From Flavobacterium laiguense (lineage in GTDB: Bacteria; Bacteroidota; Bacteroidia; Flavobacteriales; Flavobacteriaceae): DNA of 64,000 nt. Location of the stretch: assembly GCF_003097655.1 (NCBI RefSeq), contig NZ_QCZH01000003.1:124001-188000 (forward strand). The letters are read 5' to 3'. The notes beneath the pieces were generated by a model. The model was not told the origin of the DNA. It searched no databases and saw nothing but the letters and a program-made list of their open reading frames with translations. The first letter of the stretch is position 1. Every line of letters begins with the position of its first letter. Positions 8,489 through 18,598 of the stretch are shown in pieces. A program made the translations under genes and the position numbers.

Positions 8489-9166
8489 ATGAAAATTTTA
8501 ATCATTGAAGACGAAATCGATATTGCCACCAGTATAAAAAGTTATCTAAAAGCAAATGATATTCATTGTGAAACGGCGAGTAAATTTGAAACTGCTTTAG
8601 ATAAAATTACTATGTATGATTATGATTGTATTTTAGTAGATTTAATGCTTCCTGACGGTGATGGATTTAATATTCTGAAGGAGTTGAAAAGTCTAAACAA
8701 ATCAGAGGGAATTATTATAATTTCTGCAAAGGAAACTTTGGAGACTAAAATTGAGGGCTTCAATCTGGGAGCTGATGATTACTTAACAAAACCTTTTCAT
8801 CTTTCTGAACTTTTGGTAAGAATTCAAGCATTGGTAAGAAGAAAAAAATTCAATGGAAATAATAAAATTGGATTCAATGAAATTGAAGTTGATACATTAG
8901 CTAAATCGGTAAAAATTGGAGAAAAGAAAATTGAATGTACCAAGAAAGAAATTGATTTGTTATTATTTCTAATTGGGAATAAAAATAAAGTTTTATCAAA
9001 AAGCGCAATAGCGGAGCATCTTTCGGGTGATATGGCAGATATGTTAGACAACCACGATTTTGTTTATGCACATATTAAAAATTTGAAGAAAAAGCTAAGT
9101 GATGCTGGAAGTAACGATTACATAAAATCGATTTACGGCATTGGTTACAAATGGAATAATGACTGA
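8489..9166 (+). CDS. OmpR-family response regulator
   Basis: This 225-residue two-component response regulator starts at ATG 8489; an upstream in-frame TTG at 8474 is less likely. The receiver domain has the acidic pocket Glu7-Asp8, the phosphoacceptor Asp51 (CILVDLMLPDG) and the conserved Lys101 (LTKPF). A winged-helix OmpR/PhoB DNA-binding domain fills about residues 130-225 and ends IKSIYGIGYKW. Its stop overlaps the start of the sensor kinase by 8 bases, so the two are co-translated. Likely targets are the downstream PepSY-like protein and efflux genes, an inference from position. Confidence 0.93.
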   Translation: MKILIIEDEIDIATSIKSYLKANDIHCETASKFETALDKITMYDYDCILVDLMLPDGDGFNILKELKSLNKSEGIIIISAKETLETKIEGFNLGADDYLTKPFHLSELLVRIQALVRRKKFNGNNKIGFNEIEVDTLAKSVKIGEKKIECTKKEIDLLLFLIGNKNKVLSKSAIAEHLSGDMADMLDNHDFVYAHIKNLKKKLSDAGSNDYIKSIYGIGYKWNND

Positions 9167-10427
9167 AAAACTATTACATAAAACCTTAAAATACTATTTG
9201 TCATTTTCGCTGTTAGTCATGCTATTGGCTGCGCCGTTATTTTATTTTGTAACTCAATTTTTATATCTTGAAGAAGCAGATGAAGGGTTGGTCCTTTTAA
9301 AAAAAGAATTTATTGAAAATTCAATACCAAAATTAAAAGAAAATGATATTGAGGTTTGGAATAAACTCAATAGAAATGTAAAAATCAATAAAGTTCAAGA
9401 AAATTTAAAGGAAGATACATTCTTTTATAAAAAATATTACGACACTTTAGACGTAGAAAACGAACCATATAGAGTTCTTGTTTCCCCCGTTACAATTAAT
9501 GGAAAAGACTATACCTTTTTTGCCCGAACAAATTTAGTGGAAAAGAAAGATTTGATAGTAAGTATTATTATATTGTTTGTAGTAATAATAGCTATACTTC
9601 TCATTGGTTTATTCATCATTACAAAAAGAGTATCACTCACACTATGGAAACCATTTTATGAAACACTGGAGCAAATTGAGAGATTTGAAATAGATAAAAA
9701 TTTAGATTCAAAATTAACTACAAATAATATTGAGGAATTCAATCGACTAAACCTAGCGATAAATAAATTAATAAAAAAAAACACACTTATTTACAAAAGC
9801 CAAGAAGAATTTATTGAAAATGCCGCACACGAATTGCAAACACCCATAGCTATTTTTAAAGGTAAGCTGGAAACATTACTTCAAAGATCAGATGTGACTG
9901 AAGAACAATTTGAAATACTTGACAAATTAAATGATACTGCAACTAGATTAAACAGGTTAAATAAAAATCTTTTGCTTTTATCCAAGATTGAAAGTAAACA
10001 ATATAACATTCTGGAAGATGTATTTTTGGATGTGGTTATTACTAATCAATTAGACTTTTTCAAGGAACAAGCATTCGCAAAGAACATTAGTATTGCAACA
10101 AATCTAGAGTCAGGTACATTAATTAGGACAAATCCGTTTTTATCTGAAATCTTGATAAGCAATTTATTCTTAAATACGATTAATCATAATATTATAAATG
10201 GTATTATAAATGTTGTATTGGATAAAAATTCTTTAATTTTTTCTAATACAGGTATACCAAAATCACTAGAAATAAATAAATTATTTGAGCGTTTTTCTAA
10301 AGTAAATCCTTCTTCAAAAGGAAATGGTTTGGGATTATCAATAATTAAAAAAATTGCCGATAACAACCAATGGAATGTTATTTATAATTTCAAAGATAAT
10401 CTTCACATTTTCGAGATTCGTTTCTAA
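9159..10427 (+). CDS. Sensor histidine kinase
   Basis: This 422-residue membrane sensor kinase starts at ATG 9159, overlapping the response-regulator stop. Transmembrane segments at about 13-35 and 128-150 flank a periplasmic sensing domain of about 90 residues. The HAMP-like linker is followed by the H-box NAAHELQTPIA with His224, an N-box (NLFLNTINHN) and a G-box (GNGLGLSI). The ATP-binding domain is short, as in many Bacteroidota kinases near RND pumps. The signal sensed is unknown. A metal or envelope stress would fit the neighbouring PepSY-like and efflux genes. Confidence 0.92.
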   Translation: MTEKLLHKTLKYYLSFSLLVMLLAAPLFYFVTQFLYLEEADEGLVLLKKEFIENSIPKLKENDIEVWNKLNRNVKINKVQENLKEDTFFYKKYYDTLDVENEPYRVLVSPVTINGKDYTFFARTNLVEKKDLIVSIIILFVVIIAILLIGLFIITKRVSLTLWKPFYETLEQIERFEIDKNLDSKLTTNNIEEFNRLNLAINKLIKKNTLIYKSQEEFIENAAHELQTPIAIFKGKLETLLQRSDVTEEQFEILDKLNDTATRLNRLNKNLLLLSKIESKQYNILEDVFLDVVITNQLDFFKEQAFAKNISIATNLESGTLIRTNPFLSEILISNLFLNTINHNIINGIINVVLDKNSLIFSNTGIPKSLEINKLFERFSKVNPSSKGNGLGLSIIKKIADNNQWNVIYNFKDNLHIFEIRF

Positions 10428-10491
10428 AAATTCAATATTTCTTCAAAATCGGTTTGCAACTTTGGCTATTATAAATTTTAAATTAATAGCA

Positions 10492-10911
10492 ATGAAAAAA
10501 TTATTAATGATTATGTCAATTGTATTCATTTGCAGTTGTGCATTTGCTGGGACTCCACCGGATAAAGTAAAAAAAGCATTCGCTGAAAAATTTCCTACGG
10601 CAACAAAAGTGAGTTGGGGAGTTGAAGGCCCAAAAGAATGGGAAGCAGAATTTACCTTGGAAGGAAACAAGATTTCTGCTAATTTTTCAGAAGATGGAAC
10701 CTGGCTGGAAACGGAAAGAGAAATTAAAGTTACCAATTTGCCAAAAGCAGTTTTAGCATCTGTAAAATCGAAATATAGTGATTGGAAAATTGTGGAGGCG
10801 GACAAAACAGAAAGTTTGAAACATGGAACTATTTATGAAGTAGATTTAAAAAAAGGTATGAAGAGTAAAAGCCTTGCTTTTAAAGAAAATGGTATGTCAA
10901 TAAAAGAATAA
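10492..10911 (+). CDS. PepSY-like periplasmic protein
   Basis: From ATG 10492 the product has 139 residues with a signal peptide (MKKLLMIMSIVFICSCAFA). Two PepSY-like repeats follow, each with the pattern VxxAFxxKFPxATKVxW...WEAEF. This fits the 'beta-lactamase-inhibitor-like, PepSY-like' family (PF11396). Such proteins are often encoded beside two-component systems in Bacteroidota and may be exported targets or modulators of the sensor. It lies 64 bases after the kinase gene on the same strand. Confidence 0.75.
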   Translation: MKKLLMIMSIVFICSCAFAGTPPDKVKKAFAEKFPTATKVSWGVEGPKEWEAEFTLEGNKISANFSEDGTWLETEREIKVTNLPKAVLASVKSKYSDWKIVEADKTESLKHGTIYEVDLKKGMKSKSLAFKENGMSIKE

Positions 10912-11074
10912 TTTTCGCTTTTTTTTTAATGAATTAATATCCATAAAGAGTTAATTTTTACGTCCAACTCTTTTTAATTTAGCAAACGTTTCCATTTTTT
11001 TGTAGATTTAAAATGAAATAGCAACTCTTATCCTATAAAATTAAATACAATTAACTTTTGATTTTTTTTTTAAA

Positions 11075-12097
11075 ATGAAAAAAATAATGTTATCATTAAT
11101 AATTATTGCTTATATTTCTAATAGTTATAGTCAAACGTATAAAGTATCAAAAAAAATAAATGTTTCAGGTGATGAAGGCTGGGATTATCTAGCCGTTGAT
11201 GAAGTGAATCAGCATTTATTTGTTTCTCACGGAAGCGTTGTCAACGTTGTCGATTTAAAATCCAATAAAACAATAACAACAATTCCCGATACCAAAGGAG
11301 TTCACGGCATTGCGATTGCCGACGATTTAAACAAAGCATTCATTACAAACGGAAAAGACAATTCGGTTACAGTAGTCAATTTGAATACGTTTGAATTAAT
11401 TGATAAAGTTTCTATTAAAGGTCAAAAACCGGATGCAGTTTTGTATGATAAATTTTCTAAAAAAGTGTTTGCCTACAATGCCAAAAGTAATGATGCAACA
11501 GTTATCGATGCTATCACAAATAAAGTGATAAAAACTATTCCACTTGGCGGAAAACCAGAATTTTCGGTAACCAATACCAAAGGTTTGATTTATGTAAATA
11601 TTGAAGATAAAAATGAAATTAAAACCATAAATGCTTCAACATTAGAAGTTATAAATACATGGAGTATTGCGCCTGGAGATGAACCTTCGGGATTGGCAAT
11701 AGATTTAGAAACTAACAGATTGTTTTCGGTTTGTAGCAATAATTTGATGATTGTTGTTGATGCTTCAAATGGGAAAATTATAAAAACTTCACCTATTGGC
11801 GAAGGTTGTGACGGTGTAGCATTTGATGCCAAAAAGAAACTTATTTTTAGTTCGAATGGTGAAGGAACAATTACGGTTGTAAAAGAAGAAAATGCCAATA
11901 CCTTTTCAGTTCTTGAAACTGTAAAAACGCAAAAAGGGGCCAGAACAATTGCATTGAACAAAACTACGCATCAATTGTATTTGCCTACTGCTGATTTTGG
12001 TATAAAACCCGACCCAACAAAAGATAACCCAAAACCTCGCGCAAGTCTTATACCCAACTCCTTTGTGGTTTTGGTTGTTGAAAATAATGCCAAATAG
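11075..12097 (+). CDS. YncE-like seven-bladed beta-propeller protein, exported
   Basis: The protein has 340 residues with an N-terminal signal peptide ending near YSQ. The body is a series of YVTN-type repeats (for example NKAFITNGKDNSVTVVNLNT and FDAKKKLIFSSNGEGTITVV), giving a YncE/PQQ-like beta-propeller. Function in this family is uncertain; some members bind DNA, metals or ligands in the periplasm. It lies 14 bases before the TolC-like gene and appears to be the first gene of the efflux operon. Confidence 0.82.
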   Translation: MKKIMLSLIIIAYISNSYSQTYKVSKKINVSGDEGWDYLAVDEVNQHLFVSHGSVVNVVDLKSNKTITTIPDTKGVHGIAIADDLNKAFITNGKDNSVTVVNLNTFELIDKVSIKGQKPDAVLYDKFSKKVFAYNAKSNDATVIDAITNKVIKTIPLGGKPEFSVTNTKGLIYVNIEDKNEIKTINASTLEVINTWSIAPGDEPSGLAIDLETNRLFSVCSNNLMIVVDASNGKIIKTSPIGEGCDGVAFDAKKKLIFSSNGEGTITVVKEENANTFSVLETVKTQKGARTIALNKTTHQLYLPTADFGIKPDPTKDNPKPRASLIPNSFVVLVVENNAK

Positions 12098-12111
12098 TTA
12101 AAATTCTTTTT

Positions 12112-13365
12112 ATGCAAACTTATTCAAAGAGATTAAAGATTTGCCTCATTTTTGTTTTGTTAAGTGTTAAGTCCTTTTCGCAAGAAAAGGATTTACACTA
12201 TTTTATTGAAAAGGCACAAACCAATTCGCCTTTAATTATCGATTTTAACAACCAAATAAAATCAGCCACTCTTGATAGTTTATTAAATAAATCAACCTAT
12301 AAACCTCAAATTACCGGAAACCTAAATGCAAATTATGCTCCAGTCATAAACGGATTTGGTTATGATACAGCATTGAGTAATGGTCAATCGGTTTCGGGTT
12401 TGATTAGTATTAACCAGAAAATAATTGGTAGAAACCAAATTAATTCACAATCGGAAACTTTCAAATTACTAAAAGATGGTTTGGTTTTGAATAAAAAAAT
12501 GGCGCAGAAAGATTTGAACAAGCTAATTGTTTCTCAATATATAACTGCTTCCGAAAGTTCGGAACAAATAGTTTACAACCAAAAAATGGCTGTGCTTTTA
12601 AAAAATGAGGTTACAATACTAAAAAAATTGACCCAAAATTCAATTTACAAACAAACCGATTATTTAATTTTTAATGCAACGGTAAAACAGCAGGAATTAG
12701 TCCTTTTACAATTAAAACAGCAATACCAAAATGATTTGGCTTTACTTAATTATTTGACTGGGGAAACGGATACAACTTTCGTCCATTTGAAGAAGCCTGA
12801 TATTGCATTGAAGAATATTAAAAATGAAGATAAAATTATATTTATAAAACAATTTGAAGTTGATAGTTTGAAACTTCAAAATCAAAATAAATTAATTGAT
12901 AATATGTATAAACCTTCATTAGCATTGCTTGGTGATGCAGGATACAATTCGAGTTTTACTTATCAAGCTTACAAAAACTTTGGCTTTAGTGTTGGTTTAG
13001 GATTATCAATTCCAATTTATGACGGAAACCAAAAAACGTTACAACATCAGAAAAATGATATTGCTATTGCAACAAATTTGGCTTACAAAAACAATTTTAA
13101 AAAGCGATACAATCAACAAATTTTAATGTTAAATCAGAAATTGAAACAAGTTGATGATATTGAAGAACAATTACAATCGCAACTCATTATTTCCGAAGCA
13201 TTAATAGAAGCCAATAAAAAATTATTACTTACTGGAGACGCACAAATCACTGATTATGTTATTGCAATTGGCAATTTGATAACCATTAAAAATAATATCT
13301 CACAAAACAACAGCAACAAACTTCAAATCATTAATGAAATAAATTATTGGAGTTTTAATGAATAA
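12112..13365 (+). CDS. TolC-family outer-membrane efflux protein
   Basis: This 417-residue protein has a signal peptide (ending KSFSQ) and the long helical, repeat-like body of TolC/OEP channels, rich in Gln, Asn and Leu. The paired GFGYDTALSNGQSVSGLISINQ and NFGFSVGLGLSIPIYDGNQ segments are the beta-strand parts of the two OEP halves. It would form the outer-membrane exit duct of the tripartite pump. Its last 8 bases overlap the start of the adaptor gene. Confidence 0.85.
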   Translation: MQTYSKRLKICLIFVLLSVKSFSQEKDLHYFIEKAQTNSPLIIDFNNQIKSATLDSLLNKSTYKPQITGNLNANYAPVINGFGYDTALSNGQSVSGLISINQKIIGRNQINSQSETFKLLKDGLVLNKKMAQKDLNKLIVSQYITASESSEQIVYNQKMAVLLKNEVTILKKLTQNSIYKQTDYLIFNATVKQQELVLLQLKQQYQNDLALLNYLTGETDTTFVHLKKPDIALKNIKNEDKIIFIKQFEVDSLKLQNQNKLIDNMYKPSLALLGDAGYNSSFTYQAYKNFGFSVGLGLSIPIYDGNQKTLQHQKNDIAIATNLAYKNNFKKRYNQQILMLNQKLKQVDDIEEQLQSQLIISEALIEANKKLLLTGDAQITDYVIAIGNLITIKNNISQNNSNKLQIINEINYWSFNE

Positions 13366-14284
13366 TTCAATGACGAAACCAATTCTATTTTTTACCGTAA
13401 TCTTGCTTCTTTTTATTTCCTGTAAAGAAAAAAATGAGGAGGAAAAAGAAATTGATGCCAGCGTTCCTGTAACCTTAACTTCAATTGACACTTCTGCAAT
13501 TCAAAGTTTTATAGATTTGAATGCAACAGCAACGTATTTGGTTAAAAATGTTATAAAAGCAAATGCAACCGGTTACTTGAATTCGGTAAATGTTGCCGTG
13601 AACGATTATGTTTCTAACGGTAAAGTATTATTTTCAATAAAAACCAGAGAAGCAAAAGTTTTAGGAAATACCATAAATAAAATTGATCCAAGTTTAAATT
13701 TTGGAAATGCAATTCAAGTAAGATCAAATACAAATGGCTACATCACTTCTGTCAATGTGCAACAAGGAGATTATGTTCAAGATGGTGACCAGCTCGTTAC
13801 AATTAACGATGCCAACAGCTTTGCCATCATTTTAAGTCTGCCTTATGAGTTGAAAAAACAAGTTCCAATTGGCAAAATATTTTCGGTGTTTATGCCTGAC
13901 GGAACATCTGTAAAAGCAAAAGTTCAAAAGTTTATGCCAACTGTTGATGCAACTTCGCAAACACAAAGCGTCATTTTAAAGATCATGGGCAAACAAGATA
14001 TTCCGGAGAATTTAATTGTAAAAGTCCGAATAGAAAAAGCCTCAAGTTCAAAAACCATTTCATTGCCAAAAGCAGCAGTTTTGAGTGATGAAACAGAAAC
14101 TAATTTCTGGATAATGAAAATGATTAACAACAATACGGCTATAAAAATCCCTATAAAAAAAGGAATTGAAACCGAAAACAAAGTAGAAATTCTTTCGCCA
14201 AATTTAACTCGTAAAGATAAAATAGTACTTACCGGAAATTACGGGGTTGCAGATACGATAAAAGTCAAAATAGTTAAAAACTAA
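13358..14284 (+). CDS. RND efflux periplasmic adaptor (membrane fusion protein), lipoprotein
   Basis: This 308-residue adaptor begins at ATG 13358, inside the end of the TolC gene; ATG 13370 is an alternative. The signal peptide ends in a lipobox (FISC). Two lipoyl-like half motifs (ANATGYLNSVNVAVNDYVSNG and RSNTNGYITSVNVQQGDYVQDGDQL) frame a very short hairpin, and the C-terminal barrel and membrane-proximal domains follow. The coiled-coil hairpin is much shorter than in AcrA-type adaptors, as in some CusB- and HlyD-like Bacteroidota proteins. It connects the inner-membrane pump to the outer-membrane channel. Confidence 0.85.
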   Translation: MNNSMTKPILFFTVILLLFISCKEKNEEEKEIDASVPVTLTSIDTSAIQSFIDLNATATYLVKNVIKANATGYLNSVNVAVNDYVSNGKVLFSIKTREAKVLGNTINKIDPSLNFGNAIQVRSNTNGYITSVNVQQGDYVQDGDQLVTINDANSFAIILSLPYELKKQVPIGKIFSVFMPDGTSVKAKVQKFMPTVDATSQTQSVILKIMGKQDIPENLIVKVRIEKASSSKTISLPKAAVLSDETETNFWIMKMINNNTAIKIPIKKGIETENKVEILSPNLTRKDKIVLTGNYGVADTIKVKIVKN

Positions 14285-14289
14285 TCCAG

Positions 14290-17200
14290 ATGAATACCTT
14301 TTTTGTTAAACATAAAAACGGCTTAAGTACTGTTATTTTCCTAATCATTTTGGGTGGTTTTTTTGCATATTCTAAAATGCAAACCAGCTTATTTCCAGAG
14401 ATTACTTTTCCAAAAATAAAAATCATTGCCGATGCGGGCCAACAGCCTATCGATAAAATGATGATTACCGTTACAAAGCCACTTGAAAATGCCATTAAAA
14501 AAGTTCAGGATTTAAAAACCATTAGAAGTACGACCAGTAGGGGAAGTTGTGAGATTTCGGCTTTTATGGATTGGAAATCGGATATAGATTTAAGTAAAAC
14601 AAGAATTGAGGCACAAATCAATCAGATCAAAAATAATCTTCCGCCAGATACGCAAATTACGGTCGAGAAAATGAACCCTTCAATTCTGTCTGTTATTGGT
14701 TATGCCATTGAAGGAAAAGGCAAATCTGCGATTGAACTCAAAAAAATTGCCAACTTAACAATTAAACCTTTTTTATCCCAAATAGAAGGTGTTTCTGAAA
14801 TTAGAATTATTGGTGGCAAAGAAAAAGAATATTGGTTAACGTTAGACTTTGATAAAATGACAACGCTTGGCATTACGCCGAATGCGGTTACACAGGTAAT
14901 GAATGAAACCAATTTTATAAAATCTAATGGATATTTGTCTGATTATCGCTATTTGTATCTCACGATTACTGATGCACAAGTCAATAAAAAAGACGAATTA
15001 GAAAACTTGGTCATTCGCAACAACGGAAAAGGAATTGTCACTCTAAGAGACATTGCATCGGTAGAAATTCGCGAAGCTAAAGAATATATAAAAGTAAATG
15101 CCAACGGTAAAGAAAGTATTCTTGTGGCAGTTATAAAACAACCCAGTACTAATTTAATTTCACTTTCGAGTGCGATGAATGAAAAGTTGCAAGCATTAAA
15201 AAAAATCCTTCCAAAAGGTATTGGTATAAAACCGTTTTATGAACAAGCTAATTTTGTAAATGATGCAGTAAAAAGTGTTACAGATAGTTTGCTCATCGGA
15301 TTATTATTAGCCATAATTGTTGCCGTTTTGTTTTTGAAATCAGTGAAAGCCAGTGCCACAATTCTGATAATTATTCCGGTTACTTTGGGACTCACCTTGA
15401 TTATTCTGTATCTCACGGGACAAACATTCAACATTATGACACTTGGTGCGATAGCTGCGGCATTGGGTTTAATTATTGATGATGCGATTGTGGTTGTTGA
15501 ACAAATTCATAGAACACACGAAGAACATCCTGATGAACCCACAGTTTCGCTTTTGCAAAAAGCAATTCATTATTTGTTTCCGGCAATGGTGGGTTCATCC
15601 CTAAGTACCATCGTAATTTTTATTCCATTTGTTTTGATGAGTGGTGTGGCGGGTTCTTATTTTAAAGTGTTAACCGACACAATGATTATTACATTGGTTT
15701 GTTCCTTTTTTGTAACATGGTTGTTACTGCCTGTTGTTTATTTATTGCTTTCCAAAAAAGAAAAAATAGATGCAGTGATCGAGAAACAAAACGAAATCTA
15801 CGAAGTAAAAACTCAAAATTGGGTGGCTTATTTTATTGAAAGACCAATTATAAGTACTGCTTTTTGTATTGTTTTACTACTTTCAATTATACTAATAGTA
15901 CCTAATTTAGAAACTGGTTTTTTACCGGAAATGGATGAAGGCAGTATTGTTCTTGATTATGAAAGTCCTCCGGGTACATCATTGGAAGAAACTGATAGAA
16001 TGCTCAACGAAGTAGAGAAAATTATAATTCAAATTCCCGAGGTAGAAGCCTATAGTAGAAGAACGGGTACGCAAATGGGATTTTTTATTACCGAACCCAA
16101 TTTTGGTGATTATTTAATTCAATTAAAAAAAGACAGGAACAAAACTAGTAATGATGTTATTGATGAAATTAGAGCAAAAGTAGAAGCTACACAACCTGCT
16201 TTACGCATTGATTTTGGTCAGGTGATTGGTGATATGTTGGGTGATTTGATGAGTTCGGTAAAGCCGATAGAAGTTAAAATTTATGGAAACAACCAAGCCG
16301 AATTACACAAAATTGCAAAGCAAGTTAATGCTATTGTCGAGAAAGTAAAAGGAACAGCTGATGTTTTTGACGGAATTATTTTGGCTGGACCATCCATAAA
16401 TATTCAGCCTAACTATTCCCGATTGGCACAATTTGGAATAACGCCAACCGATTTGCAATTTCAAATGCAAACGGCGCTCGAAGGAAATGTAATTGGACAT
16501 TTATTGGAAAGCGAGCAAACAATTCCCATACGATTGATTTATCCTTACTCTGAAAAAAGGAGTTTAGAAGATATTAAGAAACTGCAACTGTTTTTACCTA
16601 GTGGACAATCGATACCAATTACAAGTCTTGTAAGCATAAATGTGCAAAAAGGGATTGCAGTGATAGAACGAGAGAATCTTCAAACGATGAGTGTGGTAAC
16701 AGGAAGATTAGATAATCGAGACTTGGGGAGTGTGATGCGGGAAATAAAAACTAAAGTAACAAATAGTATTCATCTTCCTAGTGGTTATTATATTGAATAT
16801 GCTGGAGCCTACAAAGAACAACAACAATCTTTCAAAGAATTATTAATGATTTTAATAGCTTCATCATTATTGGTTTTTGGTGTTATTTTATTTTTATTCA
16901 GGGATTTTAGAGTAGCAATAATTATACTTTTAATTTCTGTTTTAGGAATTTCAGGAAGTTATATTTTGCTTTTCATTACAAAAACACCTTTAAATGTTGG
17001 AAGCTACACTGGAATTATTATGATTGTTGGGATCATTAGTGAGAATGCCATTTTTACTTTTCTACAATTCCGAGAAACTTTCAAGATTACCGGAAACGCA
17101 AATCAATCTTTAATTTATTCTATTTCAACCAGATTACGACCAAAATTAATGACCGCTTTCGGTGCTATTATCGCTTTATTACCCTTGGCTATAGGAATTG

Positions 17201-17331
17201 GCACAGGCTCAGAATTACATCAACCACTTGCTATTGCTGTAATTGGCGGTTTTATAATCGCTATGCCTTTGCTGTTAGTGGTATTACCGAGTTTATTGTG
17301 TTTTGTTTTTAAAAATGAAAAGCACTTGTAA
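14290..17331 (+). CDS. RND efflux pump, inner-membrane permease
   Basis: This 1013-residue AcrB/MdtB-like proton-driven transporter has twelve predicted transmembrane helices and two large periplasmic loops. The proton-relay pair Asp397-Asp398 lies in GLIIDDAIVVVEQ on helix 4. That motif is typical of the HAE (organic substrate) branch and unlike the DATIVMIE form of metal pumps such as CusA. It starts 5 bases after the adaptor stop, completing a YncE-like/TolC/adaptor/pump operon next to a two-component system. The substrate is unknown. Confidence 0.9.
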   Translation: MNTFFVKHKNGLSTVIFLIILGGFFAYSKMQTSLFPEITFPKIKIIADAGQQPIDKMMITVTKPLENAIKKVQDLKTIRSTTSRGSCEISAFMDWKSDIDLSKTRIEAQINQIKNNLPPDTQITVEKMNPSILSVIGYAIEGKGKSAIELKKIANLTIKPFLSQIEGVSEIRIIGGKEKEYWLTLDFDKMTTLGITPNAVTQVMNETNFIKSNGYLSDYRYLYLTITDAQVNKKDELENLVIRNNGKGIVTLRDIASVEIREAKEYIKVNANGKESILVAVIKQPSTNLISLSSAMNEKLQALKKILPKGIGIKPFYEQANFVNDAVKSVTDSLLIGLLLAIIVAVLFLKSVKASATILIIIPVTLGLTLIILYLTGQTFNIMTLGAIAAALGLIIDDAIVVVEQIHRTHEEHPDEPTVSLLQKAIHYLFPAMVGSSLSTIVIFIPFVLMSGVAGSYFKVLTDTMIITLVCSFFVTWLLLPVVYLLLSKKEKIDAVIEKQNEIYEVKTQNWVAYFIERPIISTAFCIVLLLSIILIVPNLETGFLPEMDEGSIVLDYESPPGTSLEETDRMLNEVEKIIIQIPEVEAYSRRTGTQMGFFITEPNFGDYLIQLKKDRNKTSNDVIDEIRAKVEATQPALRIDFGQVIGDMLGDLMSSVKPIEVKIYGNNQAELHKIAKQVNAIVEKVKGTADVFDGIILAGPSINIQPNYSRLAQFGITPTDLQFQMQTALEGNVIGHLLESEQTIPIRLIYPYSEKRSLEDIKKLQLFLPSGQSIPITSLVSINVQKGIAVIERENLQTMSVVTGRLDNRDLGSVMREIKTKVTNSIHLPSGYYIEYAGAYKEQQQSFKELLMILIASSLLVFGVILFLFRDFRVAIIILLISVLGISGSYILLFITKTPLNVGSYTGIIMIVGIISENAIFTFLQFRETFKITGNANQSLIYSISTRLRPKLMTAFGAIIALLPLAIGIGTGSELHQPLAIAVIGGFIIAMPLLLVVLPSLLCFVFKNEKHL

Positions 17332-17401
17332 TGTTTGACATAGTTTAGTGCCCAAAAAATAAAAGAATTCAGAATTAGTCCATAATTATAAAAAAAATCT
17401 A

Positions 17402-18157
17402 ATGTTAAAAATCATTCTATTTTCATTGTTTAGTATCGTAACTATAAATGCGCAAGAAGTAAAAACAGATACTATTTCGAAGGGGGATACTCAGGGAAAT
17501 ATGAAATACAATTACAAACAGCTTATTATTCCAGCTGTATTAATAGGATATGGTTTCATAGGTCTTGAAAGCGATCAGATAAAAAATTTTAATTCTGAAA
17601 TTAAAGAAGAAGTAAATGAGCATATTGATGAGAAAATTACTATTGATGATTTCTCACAATATGCACCTGCGGTTGCGGTTTATGCGCTGAATGCCGCAGG
17701 AATAAAAGGGAAAAATAATCTGAAGGATCGCTCAATAATATTGGTTACTTCCTATATCATAATGTCAACTGCTGTTTTAAGTCTTAAATCAATTACGAAA
17801 GTTCCAAGACCTGACGGAAGTTCCAATAATTCTTTTCCATCAGGACATACTGCAACAGCTTTTGCCGGAGCTGAATTTTTATGGCAAGAATACAAAGACA
17901 AATCAATTTGGTACGGGATTTCAGGTTATGTTGTTGCCACAGGAACGGGGCTTTTCAGAATATACAACGACAGACATTGGTTAACAGATGTTGCTGCGGG
18001 TGCCGGTATAGGTATTTTAAGCACGAAAGTCGCTTATTGGATTAATCCTTATATCAAGAAAAAATTATTTAACACTAAAGAGAAAAACACCACAACATTA
18101 CTAACGCCTTTTTATAATGGGAAGCAGTTAGGTTGTGGTCTGGTGATAAATTTTTAA
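17402..18157 (+). CDS. PAP2 superfamily phosphatase
   Basis: This 251-residue protein has a signal peptide and all three motifs of the phosphatidic acid phosphatase type 2 family: KSITKVPRP, PSGHTAT and RIYNDRHWLTD, which contain the catalytic His and Asp residues. It probably dephosphorylates a lipid phosphate such as undecaprenyl or phosphatidyl-glycerol phosphate at the periplasmic face. It follows the RND pump by about 70 bases on the same strand and may belong to the same regulon. Confidence 0.85.
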   Translation: MLKIILFSLFSIVTINAQEVKTDTISKGDTQGNMKYNYKQLIIPAVLIGYGFIGLESDQIKNFNSEIKEEVNEHIDEKITIDDFSQYAPAVAVYALNAAGIKGKNNLKDRSIILVTSYIIMSTAVLSLKSITKVPRPDGSSNNSFPSGHTATAFAGAEFLWQEYKDKSIWYGISGYVVATGTGLFRIYNDRHWLTDVAAGAGIGILSTKVAYWINPYIKKKLFNTKEKNTTTLLTPFYNGKQLGCGLVINF

Positions 18158-18530
18158 GTATTTTTCTGACACCTTTTGATGGTTCGAACATTACACCCAG
18201 AATTGCTTCTGAAATTGTCTTTTTTGTAAAAAAGATGGTTTTACTCGCTTTACACAGATAAAAAGAGTTTGTTTTATTTTATAACAGACTGATAATTATT
18301 GCTTTAAAATGTGGTTCGAACCCCATTTACTATCATGCTGGGACATGTCGAACCAAATATGAAAAATAACACATTTAAAACATGTAAATATCTGATTATC
18401 ATGTGTTTGTAGTGTGGTCATGTGAACTTTATTATTTTTATTCTTAAATGAAATAAAATTCTTTTTAAATTCAACTGCGAAACACCATAAAATTAAAAGA
18501 CTGACAATCAGTTAGTTTTAATTAAAAACA

Positions 18531-18590
18531 GGCCAAATGTATGAAAAATCCATCTGACCTGTTTGGTGACCACGGTGGGATTCGAACCAT
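18531..18590 (-). other. tRNA-3'-end-like fragment with hairpin (candidate attachment site)
   Basis: Read on the minus strand, 18590-18564 is a T-loop-like GGTTCGAATCC followed by CACCGTGGTCACCA, which ends like a tRNA 3' terminus with CCA. The left T-stem arm does not pair and no tRNA body precedes it. Next to it lies an imperfect hairpin (aaaacaggccaaatg with catctgacctgttt, 18525-18564), as expected downstream of a tRNA gene. A similar arrangement lies at 8311-8377. Confidence 0.45.
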
Positions 18591-18598
18591 AAATGAAT

